Source: CBDBND01 sp965207985 (lineage in GTDB: Bacteria > Pseudomonadota > Alphaproteobacteria > Rhodospirillales > Rhodospirillaceae). Taken from it: a stretch of DNA of 64,000 bases. Each line of letters opens with the position of its first letter. Positions within the stretch are counted from its first letter, which is position 1. Location of the stretch: the NCBI GenBank assembly GCA_965207985.1, contig CBDBND010000012.1:1-64000 (forward strand), read 5' to 3'. The notes beneath the pieces were generated by a model, which worked only from the letters and a program-made list of their open reading frames with translations, ran no database searches and was not told the DNA's origin. This document shows, piece by piece, positions 35,312-44,412 of the stretch. A program made the translations under genes and the position numbers.

Positions 35312-35791
35312 ATGTCCGATGACCTGACCCACTTCGATGCCGACGGCAATGCGGTCATGGTGGATGTCACCGACAAAGACGTCACCGATCGAGAAGCGAC
35401 GGCGGCGGGCTCTGTTTTGATGAAACCTGAGACGCTCAAGACCATCATGGAACAGGGCATCAAAAAGGGTGACGTTCTTTCCGTGGCGCAACTGGCCGGG
35501 ATCATGGGAGCCAAACGCACGGCCGATCTTATTCCGTTATGTCATCCTCTCGACCTATCGTCGGTTACGGTGGATCTCACCTGCGACCCGGACCGCAACG
35601 CCGTCGATATCACCGCCACAGCCAAGATTACCGGCAAGACCGGCGTCGAAATGGAAGCCCTGACCGCCGTCACCGTGGCTGCGCTGACCGTCTACGATAT
35701 GTGCAAGGCCGTCGACAAAGGCATCCGCCTGGCCGATATCCGCCTCATCAAGAAAACAGGCGGTAAATCAGGTACATACGAGTCGCCCTGA
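35312..35791 (+). CDS. moaC: cyclic pyranopterin monophosphate synthase
   Basis: A 159-residue MoaC, which with MoaA converts GTP to cyclic pyranopterin monophosphate, the first step of molybdenum cofactor synthesis. Conserved segments: GNAVMVDVTDKDVTDREATA, LIPLCHPLDLSSVTVDL and VEMEALTAVTVAALTVYDMC with AVDKG after it. Its TGA overlaps the moeA ATG by one base (TGATG), implying translational coupling. A trpC-moaC-moeA-lexA order is known from alphaproteobacteria. Confidence 0.96.
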   Translation: MSDDLTHFDADGNAVMVDVTDKDVTDREATAAGSVLMKPETLKTIMEQGIKKGDVLSVAQLAGIMGAKRTADLIPLCHPLDLSSVTVDLTCDPDRNAVDITATAKITGKTGVEMEALTAVTVAALTVYDMCKAVDKGIRLADIRLIKKTGGKSGTYESP

Positions 35792-36993
35792 TGATTTCAG
35801 TTGAAGAGGCTCAAGCCTTGGTTCGGGAGGGTATCGCCCCTCTCGGCACGGAAACCGTCGCCCTGGCCGATGCCTCGGGGCGGGTGCTGGCCAGCACGCC
35901 GGTGGCACGCATCGCCCACCCTACCCAAACGGTCTCGGCCATGGACGGATACGCCGTACGGGCAGCGGACGTATCAGAGGTTCCGGCATCGCTCAACGTC
36001 ATAGGCGAGTCCGCAGCGGGTCACCCCTTCGATGGCGACATTGGTGAAGACCAAGCAGTGCGTATTTTCACCGGCGCACAGGTTCCACCGGGGGCCGACA
36101 CCATTGTTTTGCAGGAAGACACGGAGCGGGATGGCGATACGGTTTCCGTTCACGAAATCGAACCCGGCCGGCACATTCGGCCCAAAGGACAAGACTTCAG
36201 CGAAGGCGATGTGCTTTTGAATCCACCCTTGCGTTTGGAGCCACGTCATATCGGTTTACTTGCAGCCGGCGATCATCCCTGGGTCGAGGTGTACAGGCGC
36301 CCCCGTGTCGCCATCCTTTCCACCGGCGATGAAATCGTCATGCCGGGAGAACCGCGCGGGCCTGCTCAGATCGTCAGTGCCAATGGGCCGTCCCTCTCCG
36401 CCTTTGTACAAACCTACGGCGGAGTGCCCGTTCATCTCGGCGTGGTTAAAGACGATGTGGATGCCCTCACCGCCATGGCGGAGGCGGCCAAGGACAGTGA
36501 TCTGCTTCTCACCTCCGGTGGTGTTTCTGTTGGCGACCATGACCTCGTCCGCAAAGCCCTGAGTGACGCAGGTTTGGACGTGGGGTTCCACCGCATTGCC
36601 ATGCGTCCCGGCAAACCATTGATGTTCGGCCATCTGGGTTCCACACCGGTTCTCGGCCTACCGGGCAACCCCGTATCGGCCCTGGTCTGCGCTCTGTTGT
36701 TTGCCGGACCGTCAATCGAGCGGCTGCAAGGGCTGCCAGGCGATCCGCCGAGCACCATCCCTGCCGAGCTGGGTGCCGACGTGGCGGCCAACAGCAAACG
36801 ACAGGACTACATGCGAGCTGTGTTGTCCCGCAATAATGACGGCAGTTACTGCGCAACACCGATTTTTATTCAGGATTCCAGCATGATCGGTGCCCTGGCC
36901 CAGTCCGCCGCCCTGATCGTCCGCCCGCCGGAGGCACCGGCGGCAAAAACAGGCGAGGCCGTCCCGGTTATCCCCTTGGACGGTCTCCTCTAG
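35791..36993 (+). CDS. moeA: molybdopterin molybdenumtransferase
   Basis: A 400-residue MoeA that inserts molybdate into adenylated molybdopterin. Visible motifs: QTVSAMDGYAVRAADV near the N-terminus, IFTGAQVPPGADTIVLQEDT, RPRVAILSTGDEIV, LLTSGGVSVGDHDLVRKAL and GLPGNPVSALVCALLF. The length is standard. It is coupled to moaC by a one-base overlap. After it come about 90 bp containing the lexA promoter region. Confidence 0.96.
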   Translation: MISVEEAQALVREGIAPLGTETVALADASGRVLASTPVARIAHPTQTVSAMDGYAVRAADVSEVPASLNVIGESAAGHPFDGDIGEDQAVRIFTGAQVPPGADTIVLQEDTERDGDTVSVHEIEPGRHIRPKGQDFSEGDVLLNPPLRLEPRHIGLLAAGDHPWVEVYRRPRVAILSTGDEIVMPGEPRGPAQIVSANGPSLSAFVQTYGGVPVHLGVVKDDVDALTAMAEAAKDSDLLLTSGGVSVGDHDLVRKALSDAGLDVGFHRIAMRPGKPLMFGHLGSTPVLGLPGNPVSALVCALLFAGPSIERLQGLPGDPPSTIPAELGADVAANSKRQDYMRAVLSRNNDGSYCATPIFIQDSSMIGALAQSAALIVRPPEAPAAKTGEAVPVIPLDGLL

Positions 36994-37038
36994 GCTTTCC
37001 GCCTTGACCGTAGAAGAGAACTAAAGTAGAACATTCGT

Positions 37039-37053
37039 GTTTCTGCTTTGTTC
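37039..37053 (+). promoter_or_regulatory. candidate LexA (SOS) box
   Basis: GTTTCTGCTTTGTTC fits the alphaproteobacterial direct-repeat SOS consensus GTTC-N7-GTTC with one mismatch in the first half. It lies 30 bp upstream of the lexA start codon, where autorepression by LexA would be expected. The consensus is established knowledge; the site itself is a pattern match. Confidence 0.5.
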
Positions 37054-37082
37054 TATCCATTTCAGATATGGGAGAGGTGGCG

Positions 37083-37772
37083 ATGCTCACGAAGAAACAG
37101 CACCAACTGTTGATGTTTATTCACGAGCGCATGCAGAGCGATGGGGTTGCCCCTTCCTTCGATGAAATGAAAGCCGCTTTGGATCTCAAGTCCAAATCCG
37201 GCATCCACAGGCTTATCACCGCTCTGGAAGAGCGCGGATTTCTCCGCCGTCTGCCCCACCGGGCGCGTGCGCTGGAAGTGGTCAAACTGCCTGAGAACGC
37301 CACTGCCGATGAACAACCGGCCGGCGCCAGTAACGTCATTGCCGGTAAGTTCCGTCCCGCCGAGGGGTTGGCCGCCAACGATTCAGACCAATCCGTCGAC
37401 CTGCCGCTGTACGGCAAGATCGCCGCAGGCATGCCCATCGAAGCGTTGCGCGATCCGTCCGATTACATCGGCGTACCGCCAAGCATGCTTGGCAGCGGAG
37501 ATCACTATGCCCTGACCATCGAAGGCGATTCCATGATCGACGCCGGCATCCTTGATGGCGATACGGTGATTATCCAGCACGCCGACCGCGCGGATAACGG
37601 CTCCATCGTCGTCGCCTTGGTGGACAATGAAGAAGCCACTTTGAAGCGTTTGCGCCGCAAGGGAGAATCCATCGCTTTGGAACCGGCCAATCCAGATTAC
37701 GAAACCCGCATCTTCGGCCCTGACCGGGTCAAGGTGCAGGGCAAATTGATCGGATTGATCCGGCGGTATTAA
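37083..37772 (+). CDS. lexA: LexA SOS repressor
   Basis: About 229 residues. An N-terminal winged-helix DNA-binding domain (MLTKKQHQLLMFIHERMQSD, SGIHRLITALEERGFLRRLP) is followed by a C-terminal S24 peptidase domain with the Ala-Gly cleavage site in KIAAGMPIEAL near 116, catalytic Ser in EGDSMIDAGI near 148 and Lys in EEATLKRLRRKG near 187. RecA-stimulated self-cleavage derepresses DNA-repair genes. The ATG at 37083 is chosen because GGAGAGGT sits just before it; the in-frame ATG at 37068 lacks such a site. Its stop overlaps the convergent comEC remnant by about 4 bases. Confidence 0.95.
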   Translation: MLTKKQHQLLMFIHERMQSDGVAPSFDEMKAALDLKSKSGIHRLITALEERGFLRRLPHRARALEVVKLPENATADEQPAGASNVIAGKFRPAEGLAANDSDQSVDLPLYGKIAAGMPIEALRDPSDYIGVPPSMLGSGDHYALTIEGDSMIDAGILDGDTVIIQHADRADNGSIVVALVDNEEATLKRLRRKGESIALEPANPDYETRIFGPDRVKVQGKLIGLIRRY

Positions 37773-39924
37773 TTCTCTCTATTGGGCAACCGCCAGGTTG
37801 GTTTGTTCCAAATCCTCCGGCCTGTGTAGTCAGAGACCCGTCTAACACGCACGGTATTGTCTTCAAGCCGCAGCGCGTGAGCACCATGCCGCCAGACATC
37901 AAAGCGATCGATGACGACGTGTTCAGCATCACAGATGCGCCAAGACGGCACGCGTGCGATCATGGCTTCAACGCGGTTGCAGTCTTCTGACACCGCAGCC
38001 TCATTGAACGCCAAAGCAATGCGCCCCTCACCCGTATGGTAGAAACATCCGTCCAGATCACAGGCAAGATTTGACAGGTCAGACCAGGTTTGGTCTGAGC
38101 GGCCCCAGCGTTCGATCCAGACGCCGCGAGTGAACCCTTCCCGGCGTCCAAGTGACAGGACAAGCCGGTTGTCCTCTCACCGCACGGCCACCACCTCCGC
38201 CGTTTCGTTGACCAAAACGTGAGGTGATGCGGCTTGCCACGGCTGAACCAGACCGATGACCAGAGGGATCAGTCCAAGCCATCTGAGACGGCCCTGCCAC
38301 AGGCAGAGAAACAGCGCTCCGGTTCCGACACAAACCAGCGCCCAAACGCTGGTGGCGGGGACGAAGAACGAAGAGCCCGGCAAGGACGAAACAAAACGGG
38401 CGGTGGCGTTGACCCAGTCGATCCCCATGCCCATGGCTACAAGAGGAATGTGTTCCAGACCGATGGACATAAAGACAAGCGCCATCAATCAGAAGGGCAT
38501 GATCCACAAACCCATCACCGGAACGGCCAATAGATTGGCAAGCAAGGAATACGCCGGCACCATCTGAAAGTGAAACGCGGTGAACGGACCGGTGGCCGCC
38601 GTAGCAATGAGATCTGTGACCAGAACCGCGAGGCAATACAGACCGACCGCGCGAAGAGGCCTGAAATTTCCGTAAGGATCACGCAGAGCCGCTCGTATGT
38701 GAACGCGCTCATAAACCGTGATCAACGCCACCACCGCTGCGAAGGACAATTGAAAGCTGGCACCGACCAACGCTTCCGGCTGGAGCAGCAAGACGATGAG
38801 CGCCGCCCACGTCAAAGTGCGGAGCGACAAGGCTGTCCGGTCAACCAGAACCGCCGCAAACACCACGCTGATCATGATAAAGGCGCGCTGAGCGGGAATG
38901 TTTGACCCCGACAAAATCAAATAGAACAACGCTGCACACAGAGCTGCAACGGCGGCCATCTTCTTGGTGTTGAACCGTTCCCCTATGGAAAGACTGAGAG
39001 CCAATCCGTAACGGGCCACCAGAAAAACAAGACCAGCCAGCAAACTCATATGCAAACCGGATATGGCGAGCATGTGGGCGAGACCGGCCTGGCGATAGGC
39101 GTCCTGTAATTCCTCAGGGACGGCATTGCGTTCGCCTGTCACCAAGGCGCGGGCTACGGTGCCGGAGTCTCCGGGTAGACTTTTAGCCATGCGATCCCCC
39201 ACGCCTGCGCGCATGATGGCGATACGATCGCTCCAGGTTTCCTCTCGAACCGTTGGCGCATCCAGGCTCTCCCATCGGCCTACGGCAAAACCGACGCCGC
39301 CCAATTGACGAAAGAAACTGTACCGTTGGAAATCAAAGGCACCGGGAGCGACGGGACGTCCCGGCGGCCGCACAACAGAGCGGATGCGAATGCGCTCACC
39401 GATCCGCGGAGCACCGTGACTGCCGGGTATGCGCACACGCACACGTTCCGGCAGTTCGTCTTGGTTGAGGAACGTTATTGTTAGACGGTCCAAGGTCACC
39501 CGGCTAGCCGAGTCATCCGGTTCCACGTTGACCACCGAACCGGTGATCATTACCGGACCAATTTCTTCGGACAGGATCGGCGCTGCAATGCGGGTGGTGC
39601 GCAGTTGTGCAGCACAAAACCTATTGCCACCAGCAGTAAAAAAACACCAAACCCGAAAACAAACGAGGGCCGGCGGGATACGGCGCATACCCCTGCGGAC
39701 AAACCCAGTGCAACAGCACCGCTCAAAGGCGCCGGGTCCACAGGTAGGGAGAAAAATACTCCGATGCCGAGAGCCAGACAAACCGGCCACCATAGAACAG
39801 AGTGGGGAACCTGCCGAATGGCTTCTTCACGCACCGCGCTTAGAAATACTGTCCTTCTGGCTTGGTTAACAAGCCAGGAGATAAAAAGCGGTTCGGGCAT
39901 GCGCGTTTGGGCAGAATTCGTCAC
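37769..39924 (-). pseudogene. comEC: ComEC/Rec2 DNA-uptake channel, broken
   Basis: The ComEC membrane protein transports transforming DNA into the cell. Pieces in order: N-terminal part from 39924 with membrane segments; competence domain with SGLHMSLLAGLVFLVARYGL and GSNIPAQRAFIMISVVFAAV; C-terminal part ending near 37769. The frame is broken three times: a one-base loss in the A run at 39616-39619, a one-base loss at about 38490 (IMPF then stop, the next frame continuing LMALVFMSIGLE), and an in-frame TGA at 38177-38179 (AVR stop EDNRLVLSLG). Repairing all three gives a protein of about 718 residues. Real pseudogenisation and homopolymer errors are both possible, but three lesions favour decay. 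Confidence 0.85.
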
Positions 39925-40032
39925 AACGTTCTTTCAGGCGGCCTCCGTTTCACTCCGGCAACCAGTATGCTACAGGATGCGCCCTTAGGAAGGCGCTGAC
40001 GTGCCTTTTTCATTTTTGCAGATTATCCGCCG

Positions 40033-41439
40033 ATGACCGTTGTTACACGCTTTGCCCCATCCCCCACCGGATTTCTCCACATCGGCGGCGCCCGTACGGC
40101 CCTGTTCAACCGATTGTATGCCAAGCATCACAATGGGCGATTTTTGCTCCGCGTTGAGGACACAGACAAAAAGCGGTCCACACAAGAAGCCATTGACGCC
40201 ATTTACGAAGCGTTGATTTGGCTCGGCCTCGATTGGGATGGAGAACCGGTTTCCCAATCGTCTCGGCGGGACCGCCATGCGGAAGTTGCGCAGCAGCTTC
40301 TCGAATCAGGCCACGCCTATAAGTGTTATGCGTCACCCGAAGAACTAAAAGAAATGCGGGAACAGCAAAAATCGGCAGGTCAGCCGATGCGCTACGACGG
40401 CCGATGGCGCGACCGGGATCCCGCAGACGCGCCCGCGGATGTGGATCCTGTTATCCGGCTTAAGGCCCCACTCGACGGTGAGACAACCATTGAGGACATG
40501 GTCCAGGGTCGAGTCACCGTCGCCAACGACCAACTGGACGACATGATCCTGCTGCGTTCGGACGGAACACCAACTTATATGCTGTCCGTGGTCGTCGACG
40601 ATTACGACATGGAAATTACTCATGTCATCCGAGGAGATGACCACCTCACAAATGCCTTTCGTCAAATACAGTTGTTCAATGCGCTTGGCTGGACTCCGCC
40701 CCGGTATGGTCATGTTCCGCTGATCCATGGGCCCGACGGCAGCAAACTGTCAAAACGGCACGGCGCCCTAGGCGCTGAAACCTATCGGGACATGGGTTTC
40801 CTGCCCGAAGCCGTGCGCAACTATCTGCTGCGCCTGGGCTGGGGCCATGGCGACGATGAAATTATTTCTGACGAACAGGCGGTCGAGTGGTTTGACGGAA
40901 CCGGTTTGGGAAAGTCGCCGGCCCGTTTTGATACGGCCAAACTGACGGCCCTTAACGCCCATTACCTCAAATCTGCCGAAACGGATCGGTTGGTCACTTT
41001 GATCGTTCCTGTGATCGAACAATCGTCGTCGATTTCCGTTGACGAAGAGGCCATAACGCGTCTCCGCAAAGGTATGGCAGGTCTCACGGAACGGGCAAAA
41101 ACGCTGACCGAGTTGGCCGACAACGCATTGGTCTACGTTCGGCCTCGCCCACTGGCCATGACCGACAAGGCGAAAAAGATCCTCGATAAAGGCGGCCGGG
41201 AAGTTCTTGTTGCAGCGCACAAAAGCTTGGCTGACCTGAGCGATTGGTCGGCACAGACGCTTGAAGGCTGGGCACGGGAGTATTCCGCGGCACAGGAGAT
41301 GAAATTGGGCGCTCTGGCCCAGCCGCTTCGGGCGGCCATTACAGGCACCACAGTTTCACCGCCCATCTTCGACGTCATGGCCATTTTCGGCCGTGACGAA
41401 TCTCTACAGCGGATCGCCGATATTACCGAAAACCCTTAA
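40033..41439 (+). CDS. gltX: glutamyl-tRNA synthetase
   Basis: A 468-residue class I aminoacyl-tRNA synthetase charging tRNA-Glu. The HIGH-type motif is FAPSPTGFLHIGGARTALFN at residues 5-24 and the KMSKS-type motif is GSKLSKRHGALG near 238. LLRVEDTDKKRST and THVIRGDDHLTNAFRQIQLF are also conserved. The length is typical of bacterial GluRS. It is divergent from comEC and upstream of gltA on the same strand. Some alphaproteobacteria have two GltX paralogues, one non-discriminating; which one this is cannot be told. Confidence 0.96.
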   Translation: MTVVTRFAPSPTGFLHIGGARTALFNRLYAKHHNGRFLLRVEDTDKKRSTQEAIDAIYEALIWLGLDWDGEPVSQSSRRDRHAEVAQQLLESGHAYKCYASPEELKEMREQQKSAGQPMRYDGRWRDRDPADAPADVDPVIRLKAPLDGETTIEDMVQGRVTVANDQLDDMILLRSDGTPTYMLSVVVDDYDMEITHVIRGDDHLTNAFRQIQLFNALGWTPPRYGHVPLIHGPDGSKLSKRHGALGAETYRDMGFLPEAVRNYLLRLGWGHGDDEIISDEQAVEWFDGTGLGKSPARFDTAKLTALNAHYLKSAETDRLVTLIVPVIEQSSSISVDEEAITRLRKGMAGLTERAKTLTELADNALVYVRPRPLAMTDKAKKILDKGGREVLVAAHKSLADLSDWSAQTLEGWAREYSAAQEMKLGALAQPLRAAITGTTVSPPIFDVMAIFGRDESLQRIADITENP

Positions 41440-41614
41440 CTTCCAAGGGCTTAGAGCATTCGCGTTTTGGACAAGTGAGCCCTTTTCTACCGCGGCCAAT
41501 TGATCGTTTGGGGTCGACGTATTATAAGCACCGCAGCAAAGAAAAAGGGTGAAACATGGGGATGGCGCAGGTTGGGATCGGTCCATTCCCCCGAGATCGA
41601 GAAAGGACTGCACC

Positions 41615-42901
41615 GTGGCCGACACCGTAACCTTCATCGCCGACAATAAATCCTATGAATATCCGGTGCTGAGCGGGTCGACGGGCCCCGATGTGGTCGA
41701 CATACGCAAGTTTTATGCTGATACCGGGATGTTCACCTACGACCCTGGGTTCACATCCACAGGCAGCTGTGAATCTTCAATCACATACATTGACGGCGAT
41801 AACGGCGTTCTGCTGCATCGCGGCTATCCCATCGAGCAGCTGGCGGAAAAATGCAATTTTGAAGAAGTCACTTACCTGCTCCTTCACGGTGAATTGCCTA
41901 ATACCGAACAAAAGAACGGCTTCGAGCGCGATCTTACCTATCACTCGATGTTGCATGAACAGATCCACAATTTTTATTCCGGCTTCCGCCGGGATGCGCA
42001 TCCCATGGCGATTATGTGTGGCGTTGTTGGCGCTTTGTCGGCTTTTTATCACGACAGTCTCGACATAACGAACTCGGATCATCGCCGTATTTCGTCCCAC
42101 CGCCTGATCGCCAAGATGCCGACCATCGCAGCCTGGGCGTACAAGTATTCACAGGGACAGCCATTCATATACCCGCGTAATGACTTGGGCTATGCCGAGA
42201 ATTTCTTGTACATGATGTTTGCCACGCCGTGTGAGGACTACGATGTCAATCCCATCCTGGCCAAGGCCATGGACCGCATTCTCATTCTCCATGCCGACCA
42301 CGAGCAAAATGCGTCTACATCGACAGTACGCTTGGCCGGCTCTTCAGGAGCTAACCCATTCGCCTGTATTGCCGCCGGCATCGCTTCTCTTTGGGGCCCG
42401 GCGCATGGCGGCGCCAACGAAGCTGTTCTCAATATGCTCAATGAAATCGGCGATGCCAGCCACATCGGCGAATATGTCAACAAGGCTAAAGATAAGAATG
42501 ATCCGTTCCGGCTCATGGGGTTCGGCCATCGGGTGTACAAAAACTACGACCCGCGCGCCAAAATTATGGCCCAGACCTGCAAGGAAGTGCTCGACGAATT
42601 GGGCATTAAGGACAACCCGCTTCTCGATATTGCCGTTGAACTGGAAAAAATCGCCCTTGAAGACGAATACTTCATCGAGAAAAAGCTTTATCCCAATGTC
42701 GATTTCTATTCGGGCATCATCTTCCAGGCCATGGGCATCCCGGTAACCATGTTCACTGCCCTGTTCGCCTTGGCGCGGACAACCGGCTGGATCTCCCAAT
42801 GGAATGAAATGGTGGAAGATCCCCACCAGAAAATTGGCCGCCCGCGCCAGCTGTTTACGGGGCAAACATCCCGGGATCACGTTCCCCTGGATCAGCGATA
42901 A
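41615..42901 (+). CDS. gltA: type II citrate synthase
   Basis: A 428-residue hexameric-type citrate synthase condensing acetyl-CoA with oxaloacetate at the entry of the TCA cycle. Active-site residues: His in LILHADHEQNASTSTVRLAG, His in MGFGHRVYKNYDPRAK and Asp in NVDFYSGIIFQAMGIP. The GTG at 41615 is preferred, with GAAAGGA upstream and the family N-terminus ADTVTFIADNKSYEYPVLSG following; the ATG at 41549 adds a proline- and arginine-rich stretch foreign to the family. A strong intrinsic terminator follows 24 bp after the stop. Confidence 0.96.
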   Translation: MADTVTFIADNKSYEYPVLSGSTGPDVVDIRKFYADTGMFTYDPGFTSTGSCESSITYIDGDNGVLLHRGYPIEQLAEKCNFEEVTYLLLHGELPNTEQKNGFERDLTYHSMLHEQIHNFYSGFRRDAHPMAIMCGVVGALSAFYHDSLDITNSDHRRISSHRLIAKMPTIAAWAYKYSQGQPFIYPRNDLGYAENFLYMMFATPCEDYDVNPILAKAMDRILILHADHEQNASTSTVRLAGSSGANPFACIAAGIASLWGPAHGGANEAVLNMLNEIGDASHIGEYVNKAKDKNDPFRLMGFGHRVYKNYDPRAKIMAQTCKEVLDELGIKDNPLLDIAVELEKIALEDEYFIEKKLYPNVDFYSGIIFQAMGIPVTMFTALFALARTTGWISQWNEMVEDPHQKIGRPRQLFTGQTSRDHVPLDQR

Positions 42902-42924
42902 GGCTTGAACATCAAGGGTTTATC

Positions 42925-42951
42925 AACGGCGCCCCGAGAGGCGCCGTTTTT
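42925..42951 (+). terminator. intrinsic terminator after gltA
   Basis: A 9-bp perfect stem, AACGGCGCC (42925-42933) with GGCGCCGTT (42940-42948), six-base loop CCGAGA, followed by a short T tract. It is placed directly downstream of gltA on the same strand. Confidence 0.85.
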
Positions 42952-43038
42952 GCGAGTATGTCAAAGAGGGGCAACCTTTTGACCTCAACCTGCGTTTTTC
43001 CATACCGTGGACTTACATATCAGTAAGGGTTAGTCATC

Positions 43039-43333
43039 GTGGAAATCACCAGCATTGGCGTCTCCTCTGTGCTTGCCGCCCAGCAGGTGGTGAATGTCCG
43101 CGCCAACAACATCGTCAATGCTCAATCGGAAGGCTTTACCGCTGCCACGCCACTCCTGGTCAGTGAAGCCCCGGTTGGTGGTGTGGCTGTCTGTTCAGGA
43201 CTCCGGCAACCCGGTAAATTTCATTACCGAAACCATCGGTCTGATCAATGCCTCCAATCAATACGAAGCGGCGGCGGCCCTGATCAGGACCGGGGATGAA
43301 TTAAGCCGCACGCTGATTGATACGTTTGGGTAA
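43039..43333 (+). pseudogene. short flagellar-rod-like protein, frameshifted
   Basis: GTG at 43039 begins EITSIGVSSVLAAQQVVNVR, then ANNIVNAQSEGF, resembling the N-terminal motif of flagellar rod/hook proteins (ANNxANxxTxGF). The end reads ITETIGLINASNQYEAAAAL and IRTGDELSRTLIDTFG, like the C-terminal rod motif. The halves are in different frames; a one-base loss near 43190 (GGVAV then SVQDSG) separates them. Repaired, it is a 97-residue protein like the small rod-domain proteins annotated in some alphaproteobacteria. No other flagellar gene is nearby. It is either decayed or a sequencing artefact; the IS630 copy inserted 28 bp downstream. Confidence 0.62.
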
Positions 43334-43360
43334 CGTCACCTCACAGACACGACGTCCCTA

Positions 43361-44412
43361 GAGCGGTATGATTTTAGGTTGGGTCATATCCTGCGTTTTT
43401 GAAATAGTTGGCGCATTCATTTGAGGTATAGGTATCGAGGAGTCTGCCGATGGCGGCTGAGACGGCCTCGACGGTTCGCGGCGCTTCGAGGCGGAGCAGA
43501 TGCTTGAGCTTGGCGAAGACCTGCTCGATGGGATTGAGGTCGGGGGAGTACTTGGGCAGGAACAGGAGCCGGGCGCCGGCCTGGCGGATGGCCTGTCGCA
43601 CGGCCTTGGACTTGTGAGAGCCGAGGTTGTCCATGATGACGATGTCGCCGGGCTTGAGGGTTGGGACCAACACGTCCTGCACATAGATGCGGAAGCGCTC
43701 GCCGTTGATCGGCCCGTCGACGAGCCAGGGCGCATCGATTCGGTCGTGGCGCAGCGCGGCGAGGAAGGTCGCGGTGTGCCAGCGGCCATGTGGCGCCTCG
43801 CCGATCAGTCGCGCGCCCTTTGACCCCCAGCCCCGCAGGGGCGCCATGTTGGTCCTGGTCCAGGTCTCGTCGATGAACACCAGGCGCGTCGGGTCAACCC
43901 GGTCGCGGTACTTCAACCACTGAGCGCGGCGGCGCGCCACGTCACGGCGCCGACGCTCGCCAGCCACCAGCGTTTTTTTTATAGCTCAGGCCCTGCTCGT
44001 GAACGAAGGTCCAGACCGAACGGTAGTCCACCTTCAGGCCCCGATCCGCCAGCTCCCCGACAAGCCCATGAAGCGTGAAATCCCCCCGCGCCACCCGGTC
44101 CCGCAACCAGCGCTCGTGCGCCCCCCGGATCGCACGCGGCTTGTAACCGCCCATCCGGCCCGGCGCCGCGCTGCCCGTCCGCCGGTAGCGCGCCAGCCAG
44201 GCAACCGCCGTGCTCTCGCCGATCCCGAAATGCCGCGCCGCCGCCCGGCACGACATCCCGTCGCGCGACACAGCCGAAATAACCCGTTCTCGAAGATCAA
44301 GGGAATAAGCTCTTGCCATCCTTGCTGGCCTCCTTACCCAGCAAGAATCTTGAATCAGAAATCGAAAAGCTTGTGAATCCCTAAAATGACTCCGTCTAAT
44401 CACATAAAGCTC
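43361..44412 (-). mobile_element. IS630-family element, copy 2
   Basis: A 1052-bp element flanked by TA (43359-43360 and 44413-44414), apparently identical to the copy at 28944-29995, with the same orientation and end sequences. It inserted at the extreme 3' end of lpxB: the TA duplication plus the next base form the TAG that ends LpxB. It separates lpxB from the flagellar-like fragment. Confidence 0.9.
43374..44319 (-). CDS. IS630-family transposase, second copy
   Basis: Same two frames as the first copy: an HTH region from ATG 44319 (MARAYSLDLRERVISAVSRD) and a DDE region (FIDETWTRTN, VIMDNLGSHKS, NPIEQVFAKLK) joined at the T8 run 43973-43980 (A8 in the transcript). Translations of the two copies match completely, so transposition or gene conversion is recent and the transposase is likely still active. 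Confidence 0.85.

Noticed and set aside
28944..44412. Composite transposon formed by the two IS630 copies
   Set aside because: The enclosed genes are core housekeeping genes in a conserved chromosomal order, so the copies are independent insertions and not ends of a cargo transposon.
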